Source: M3007 sp038246345
GTDB lineage: Bacteria; Bacteroidota; Bacteroidia; Chitinophagales; Saprospiraceae
Assembly (NCBI GenBank): GCA_038246345.1
Contig: JBBRWA010000016.1
Span: 1-36,368, forward strand
DNA length: 36,368 nt
Direction of reading: 5' to 3'
In this document: positions 31,944 to 36,368 of the stretch, piece after piece
Position numbering within the stretch: position 1 is the stretch's first letter
Layout: each line of letters opens with the position of its first letter
Made by a program: the position numbers and the translations under genes
Notes under the pieces: model-generated
Databases searched by the model: none
Told to the model about the DNA's origin: nothing
The model's input: only the letters and a program-made list of their open reading frames with translations

Positions 31944-33032
31944 ATGCGCCATTTAATGCTCCCCCTTGCCCTTTTTGTCCTGTTACAAAGCAATCTTTTT
32001 GCACAGGAACACCAAGCTCCCGCTTCCTCGGCAGCACCTGTGCCGGAAACACATTTAAAGAATATTCGCCAACTGACCTTTGGCGGGGATAATGCGGAAG
32101 CTTACTGGAGCCCCAATGGGAAATCGTTAACATTCCAAAGCAATAATTCTGCGTGGGGATTGGAATGTGACCAAATTTTCGCCATGAAAATAAAGGATGC
32201 GGCAGGTAAAAAGGACTATAAACCCAAAACGATCAGTACTTTGAAGGGTCGTACTACCTGTTCATATTTCATGCCAGATGGAAAACACGTCCTGTACGCC
32301 AGCACGCATTTAGGTGGCGATAAATGCCCCGAAGCTGGTGACTTGCGCGCAGGAGGCAAGTACCTATGGCCTGTATTTTCGACCTTCGACATCTTTGTTG
32401 CCGACATGAAAGGGAAGATCACCAAACAACTCACCAATACCGCTGGCTACGATGCCGAAGCGGTGCTCAGCCCAAAAGGCGACAAAATTCTCTTCACCAG
32501 CGACCGCTCCGGCGACCTCGAACTCTGGACCATGAACATCGACGGCTCCAACCAAACCCAGATCACCTTCGACCTGGGCTACGACGGCGGCGGCTTTTTT
32601 AGTCCCGATGGTAAAAAAATCGTTTTTCGAGCCAGCCGCCCGAGCACAGAAGCGGAGATCAAAGAATACAAAGACTACCTCGCCAATCACCTGGTCGCGC
32701 CCACCAACATGGAAATATATACCTGTAATGTTGACGGCTCCGACTTGAAGCAAGTCACCCACCTGGGCAAAGCCAACTGGGCACCCTATTTCCATCCTTC
32801 CGGCAAAAAAATTCTGTTCTCCAGCAACCACAAGTCGAGCCGTGGCTATGATTTCCAAATTTACATGATCAACGCCGATGGCTCCGGGGACGTGGAGCAA
32901 ATTACGAGCGAAAGCATTTTTAATTCCTTTCCGATGTTTTCACCCGACGGCAAAAAAATTGCTTTCAGTTCCAACCGAAATAATGGGGGAGGGCGCGATA
33001 CGAATGTGTTCGTCGCAGACTGGATTGAGTGA
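31944..33032 (+). CDS. Exported TolB-like PD40 beta-propeller protein
   Basis: The 362-residue protein has a signal peptide (MRHLMLPLALFVLLQSNLFAQ) and about six PD40 (TolB-type WD) blades with repeats such as YWSPNGKSLTFQS, LSPKGDKILFTSDRSGDLELWTMN, FFSPDGKKIVFRAS and MFSPDGKKIAFSSNRN. It resembles the propeller of TolB and of prolyl-oligopeptidase-type enzymes without any hydrolase domain. It is expected in the periplasm or at the surface, as a binding scaffold. The stop codon (TGA at 33030) abuts a 7-bp tandem array. Confidence 0.87.
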   Translation: MRHLMLPLALFVLLQSNLFAQEHQAPASSAAPVPETHLKNIRQLTFGGDNAEAYWSPNGKSLTFQSNNSAWGLECDQIFAMKIKDAAGKKDYKPKTISTLKGRTTCSYFMPDGKHVLYASTHLGGDKCPEAGDLRAGGKYLWPVFSTFDIFVADMKGKITKQLTNTAGYDAEAVLSPKGDKILFTSDRSGDLELWTMNIDGSNQTQITFDLGYDGGGFFSPDGKKIVFRASRPSTEAEIKEYKDYLANHLVAPTNMEIYTCNVDGSDLKQVTHLGKANWAPYFHPSGKKILFSSNHKSSRGYDFQIYMINADGSGDVEQITSESIFNSFPMFSPDGKKIAFSSNRNNGGGRDTNVFVADWIE

Positions 33033-33033
33033 G

Positions 33034-33260
33034 TGCGGAATGTGGAATGCGGAATGCGGAATGTGGAGTGCGGAATGTGGATTGCGGAATGCGGATTGCG
33101 GAATGTGGAGTGCGGAATGAGGAATGTGGAGTGCGGAATGTGGATTGCGGAATGCGGAATGCGGAATGCGGAATGCGGAATGTGGAGTGCGGATTGCGGA
33201 ATGCGGATTGCGGAATGCGGAATGCGGAATGCGGAATGCGGATTGCGGAATGCGGAATGC
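33034..33260. repeat. Long 7-bp tandem array, unit GCGGAAT
   Basis: About 32 copies of GCGGAAT with variants GTGGAAT, GCGGATT and GTGGAGT follow one another. The length of 7 is not a multiple of 3, so every frame on both strands is open and reads as MRNxECG or IPHSAFR repeats; these are not genes. Apart from this array and the hairpin at 33331, the gene-free stretch 33033-33443 holds only the leader of the TIR-STAND gene. Confidence 0.9.
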
Positions 33261-33330
33261 ATTGTCTGTGGGTGTTGATGCAAGAAAAGGTCTCAGTGCC
33301 GCTGCCAAGCTGCGTTGGTGGCCAAGCGCG

Positions 33331-33361
33331 ACTTCCCGAAAGTTTTAAACTTTCGGGAAGT
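33331..33361. repeat. Palindrome ACTTCCCGAAAGTTT/AAACTTTCGGGAAGT
   Basis: Two perfect 15-bp arms surround a single central T. It lies 83 bp before the TIR-STAND start codon and could be an operator or a dispersed palindrome. Confidence 0.6.
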
Positions 33362-33443
33362 TCTAGCAGCGAACGAAATATTCCTACTTTTTTGCACCAT
33401 TGAATTACATTTGCTCCGGGTACTTTTAAATCCCGAAACCTGA

Positions 33444-36263
33444 ATGAGCAAAGAAAAGCCAGCTATTTTCATCAATTACCGACGGGCGCTTAGCCAGCGC
33501 GATGCGCGGCTGTTGTACCTGATGCTCGATTCGCGGTTTCCAGGCGAAGTTTTTATTGATGAAGAAACGTTGGTTGGTGGAGACCGCTGGAGGCCGAAAA
33601 TCGAAAGGTGCATAAAAAACTGTTCGATCTTTATTACGCTGATTCCGGCAGGCTGGGTAGGGCATCTAGATAGATTGGGCATACAAAGCAAGTTGTATTT
33701 CGATAAAAAATGCCATGTGCGCAATGAAATTGAAGCAGCGCTTGAAAATGGAAATACCATTATTCCGGTGCTGGTGAATGGTGCGGTGCAGCCCCTGCAA
33801 GAACAGTTGCCAGCTTCTATCCAGGCACTGTTCGAAACTTTCAACATCGGAATGCCACTCGATTTTATTGATAACCCTAATGTGGCGAATTTTGAAAAGT
33901 TTTTCAACCAAATTGCACAAAAAGCCAAGCTACAGCAGCAGGTTGAAGCAAAAGCAGAAAACCTTTTCCACTCATCCCTCGACAAAGAATTCCCCCTTCC
34001 CGCCGACCTCGCTGAATCCTTACCAGATACGCTGGTACCATTTATAGGCCTGAAGCCATTTAAACGGGCCGATGCCCGCATCTTTTTCGGCAGGAGCCGG
34101 GAGATTTACAACCTTTGTTTCAAGATTACCAAAGAACAAAAATCCCGGCTTTTTCTGTTGGATGGCTACTCGGGCACTGGAAAATCTTCATTGCTGCAGG
34201 CTGGCCTGATCCCGAGGGTGCAAGGCCAGGGCTGGGCGGTAGCTTACCGCCGAAGGGAGGAATCGCCGCTACAGGGCTTGAAAGGCGCCTTCAATTTGTT
34301 GCTGGAAGACGCAGCCCAATCCCCCGAAAAACACAAACTGCTTATCCTCGACCAGGTGGAAGAAGCCATCACGGACCACATCGCAGGGCTTTCAGATGAA
34401 TTGGAGGAAATGGCGCAAGCCTTAAAAGAGGCCCTGGGACAATATCCCAATTACAAGTTTGTACTGGGTTTCCGAAGCGATTACATGGCCAAGATCGCCC
34501 CAGAGCTAGTAAAAAAGAGGCTTTCCTTCGACAATGAGAATACTTTGCAACCACTCGACCTTATCGGCGCCACCGAGGCTATATGTGGTGCTGCGTACGA
34601 TCGTACCCTGCACTATAATCTGAGCTTTACGCCAGAAACTTTGCCCGGTGATATTGCCAAGAGACTGCTCAAAGGTGTGGAAAACTACCACATCGCACCG
34701 TTTATTCAGGTCAGTATGGCGCTGTTGTGGCAACGATGCCTACAGCCGGACGGCTCTGTAACCATTACCAGCAAAGAAAGCGAAAACATCATCGATCGGC
34801 AGGAAGGTCTGCTCGACCATTATTTAAAGAAAATCAGAGAAAGTATTTCTGAGGGCCAGGCCGACGACCAGAAAATACTACAGTTGCTCGATGAGTACGT
34901 AGCTGTCGAACCGACTTCCGCCAGTCGTTTTGATGCAGAAATATTCACGAAGGAATTATTCAAAAACGATCCCATTTTTGAAGGTTTGCACAAGGAACTG
35001 AAAAGCCATTATTTACTGACTGAAATTAAAACCAATGGGCAGCTTTCTACCAGATTGTCGCACGATGTATTGGCTAAAGTGATACGGGAGCGCTATAAAA
35101 CGCTCACGGAAACTAAATTAGAGCTCACGGAAACAAAATTGGAATCCACCGCCGGGGGCTATTTCGATGAGCTCAAAGAAAAATTGAGCGGACAGATATA
35201 TGGTCTGGAATACTTTGAGGCCCAGTCAACCCTCAACACCATGTTCCAATTGAACATTCGCCGGGAAGAGCTTATTCCTTTCCTATTTGAAATGCTCTTT
35301 TTCTGGAATGAAACCAAGGGAATACAGCCCTTAGAACAAACCTTTGCCTTTTGGCGCGACAGTAATCTCCTCAGCCAAAACCTGGCTACGGAATTCCAGC
35401 TGCTCCTTCAGAAAAATGATCGGGACAGCATCCGGCAATGGCTTCAAAAGTTCGATCCAAACAAATACGATGACCTGCTCAAAAAATACTGCGCCCCCAA
35501 GCACTCCGTCATGCTGGAAATAGCAGGGGGGCAACTGGAAATTGGAGAAGACAAGGGAAAGCGCCTCGCCAAAGTGCCGACCTTTCATTTGGCAAACGTG
35601 CAAACCACCTGGTGGCAATACGGCCTGTTTCTATTTGCCACAAGTAAGGAAAAGGAACTCAAAGACAAAACCCCTAACTGGGGCATAAAAGGCGACCACC
35701 CGGTGGTGAAAGTCTCCTGGTACGATGCCATCGAATACTGCAACTGGCTCAGCAGCGTACAGGGATTGGAAAACGCCTATTCCATCGACAAAACAAAAAA
35801 AGACCCGGCGAATGAAAACAAAAATGACAAAGTGAAATGGCTTGTCACGATGAACCCCAAAGCCAACGGCTACCGATTGCCCACCGAACTCGAATGGGAA
35901 TTCGCCGCCCGTGGCGGAACGGCCACAAAAAAGACAAAATATGCCGGCAGCGACGACCTCGAAAAAGTGGCTTGGTACGATAAGAATGCCAACGGAACCA
36001 CGCACGCCGGTGGCGAACTGAAGCCAAATGAATTGGGGTTATACGACATGAGTGGCAATGTGTGGGAGTGGTGTTTTGATTGGAAGGATGATTATCCGCA
36101 AAATTTGCCAATAGATTTTTCGGGCGCTGAAAGCGGATCGGGTCGTGTGTTGCGTGGTGGCGCTTGGTACGACGGTGATTACATTTGCCGGGTGGCGTTT
36201 CGCTACAGGTATGCTCCAAACCTCAGGAACTACTCAGTGGGGTTCCGGTTGGCTCAGGACTAA
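33444..36263 (+). CDS. TIR - STAND NTPase - FGE/CLec-like protein, candidate DGR target
   Basis: The 939-residue protein has three parts. Residues 5-150 are a TIR-like domain (AIFINYRRALSQRDARLLY, with a likely catalytic Glu95 in CHVRNEIEAAL). Residues about 200-560 are a STAND-type NTPase opening FIGLKPFKRADARIFFGR, with Walker A GYSGTGKSS (241-249) and Walker B LLILDQVEE (Asp303). Residues about 690-939 are an FGE-sulfatase domain (GYRLPTELEWEFAARGG, GLYDMSGNVWEWCFDW, RVLRGGAWYDG). One catalytic cysteine of true FGE is replaced by Asp910, so this part is likely a ligand-binding fold. The layout matches NLR-like immune sensors: the C-terminal part senses, the STAND part oligomerises, and the TIR part acts, often by NAD+ cleavage. 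The C-terminus looks diversified; see 36165-36260. The next gene lies beyond the window. Confidence 0.9.
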   Translation: MSKEKPAIFINYRRALSQRDARLLYLMLDSRFPGEVFIDEETLVGGDRWRPKIERCIKNCSIFITLIPAGWVGHLDRLGIQSKLYFDKKCHVRNEIEAALENGNTIIPVLVNGAVQPLQEQLPASIQALFETFNIGMPLDFIDNPNVANFEKFFNQIAQKAKLQQQVEAKAENLFHSSLDKEFPLPADLAESLPDTLVPFIGLKPFKRADARIFFGRSREIYNLCFKITKEQKSRLFLLDGYSGTGKSSLLQAGLIPRVQGQGWAVAYRRREESPLQGLKGAFNLLLEDAAQSPEKHKLLILDQVEEAITDHIAGLSDELEEMAQALKEALGQYPNYKFVLGFRSDYMAKIAPELVKKRLSFDNENTLQPLDLIGATEAICGAAYDRTLHYNLSFTPETLPGDIAKRLLKGVENYHIAPFIQVSMALLWQRCLQPDGSVTITSKESENIIDRQEGLLDHYLKKIRESISEGQADDQKILQLLDEYVAVEPTSASRFDAEIFTKELFKNDPIFEGLHKELKSHYLLTEIKTNGQLSTRLSHDVLAKVIRERYKTLTETKLELTETKLESTAGGYFDELKEKLSGQIYGLEYFEAQSTLNTMFQLNIRREELIPFLFEMLFFWNETKGIQPLEQTFAFWRDSNLLSQNLATEFQLLLQKNDRDSIRQWLQKFDPNKYDDLLKKYCAPKHSVMLEIAGGQLEIGEDKGKRLAKVPTFHLANVQTTWWQYGLFLFATSKEKELKDKTPNWGIKGDHPVVKVSWYDAIEYCNWLSSVQGLENAYSIDKTKKDPANENKNDKVKWLVTMNPKANGYRLPTELEWEFAARGGTATKKTKYAGSDDLEKVAWYDKNANGTTHAGGELKPNELGLYDMSGNVWEWCFDWKDDYPQNLPIDFSGAESGSGRVLRGGAWYDGDYICRVAFRYRYAPNLRNYSVGFRLAQD
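36165..36260 (+). other. Candidate DGR variable region at the end of the FGE domain
   Basis: Codons 908-939 read W YDGDYIC RVAF RYRYAP NLRNYS VGFRLAQD. Invariant framework residues (GGAW, C, R, P, R, VGFRLA) alternate with positions whose codons (TAC, GAC, GGT, GAT, TAC, ATT, TTT, TAC, TAT, GCT, CTC, TAC) can each be made from AAC or AAT by changing adenines only. That is the signature of adenine-directed DGR mutagenesis. AGG922 and TCA931 do not fit so simply. The conserved GC-rich end GGGGTTCCGGTTGGCTCAGG is where an initiation-of-homing site would lie. No template repeat or reverse transcriptase is seen in the window. Confidence 0.6.
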
Positions 36264-36311
36264 CTTTACCCTTTTTTCTTTTACCCTTTTACCCTTTTTG
36301 GGCTTAATGCG

Positions 36312-36345
36312 TTGGGTAGCGCGGCATTCATGCCGCGCTACCCAA
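36312..36345. repeat. 16-bp perfect hairpin after the TIR-STAND gene
   Basis: TTGGGTAGCGCGGCAT pairs with ATGCCGCGCTACCCAA across TC. It starts 48 bp after the stop at 36263. Four ACCCTTTT-type repeats precede it (36266-36299). A hairpin just past a variable region is a known DGR target feature, but the sequence also looks like a dispersed palindrome. Confidence 0.7.
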
Positions 36346-36368
36346 TAAACCGCCCCTGTCAGGAATGG

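Noticed and set aside
33029..33403. Plus and minus frames reading MRNAECG or IPHSAFR repeats
   Set aside because: They are translations of the 7-bp array, open in all frames because 7 is not a multiple of 3.
36165..36345. A complete DGR inside the window
   Set aside because: No reverse transcriptase, accessory protein or template repeat could be found; only the candidate variable region and hairpin are present.

Overview
The window looks like a chromosomal segment of a Bacteroidota bacterium, most likely from Saprospiria or a nearby group. The reasons are several proteins with type IX secretion (T9SS) C-terminal sorting domains, Bacteroidota-style -7 promoter boxes (TAnnTTTG), genes without clear Shine-Dalgarno sites, and dispersed palindromes and short tandem repeats of the kind common in that phylum. 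The taxonomic call is inference from gene content only.

Layout. Positions 1-1502 (minus) hold a secreted SBBP beta-propeller protein cut by the window edge inside its sorting domain. Positions 2100-5908 hold two tandem DUF4331 proteins; only the second carries a T9SS sorting domain. Positions 5909-12080 look like a rearranged accessory region. It has REP-like hairpins, a 20-codon stub of an FAD-dependent oxidoreductase, an outer-membrane-type protein coupled to a T9SS protein, a lipoprotein, a small HTH regulator, a C39 peptidase-ABC transporter gene that has lost its membrane and most of its ATPase part, and an orphan DUF4331-type sorting domain with its own terminator.

Positions 12192-13483 contain a compact candidate RiPP system. 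A 55-residue lipoprotein-like precursor ending in a Cys-Pro-Gly-Cys-Gly-Met-Gly tail overlaps by one base the start of a DUF692 (MNIO, multinuclear non-heme iron oxidase) gene. From 13581 to 33032 the genes are mostly ordinary: a T9SS protein, a lactonase-type propeller, Nfu, a polysaccharide flippase, a GH65 hydrolase, a small membrane protein, a VWA protein, a GH3-type ligase, a DCC protein, a cation/proton antiporter, an OstA-like protein, an MlaF-like ATPase, RsmE, a TlpA-like thioredoxin and a PD40 propeller.

Positions 33444-36263 encode a 939-residue TIR - STAND NTPase - FGE/C-type-lectin-like protein. Its last 30 residues have the codon pattern of a variable region of a diversity-generating retroelement (DGR). 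A hairpin follows 48 bp after the stop, and the window ends before any template repeat or reverse transcriptase could be seen.

A further pattern runs through the window. Short tandem arrays, mostly with units near 7 bp and with different unit sequences at different sites, abut or overlap the 3' ends of many genes. At convergent gene pairs the arrays are mirrored, so each gene reads the same unit on its own coding strand.
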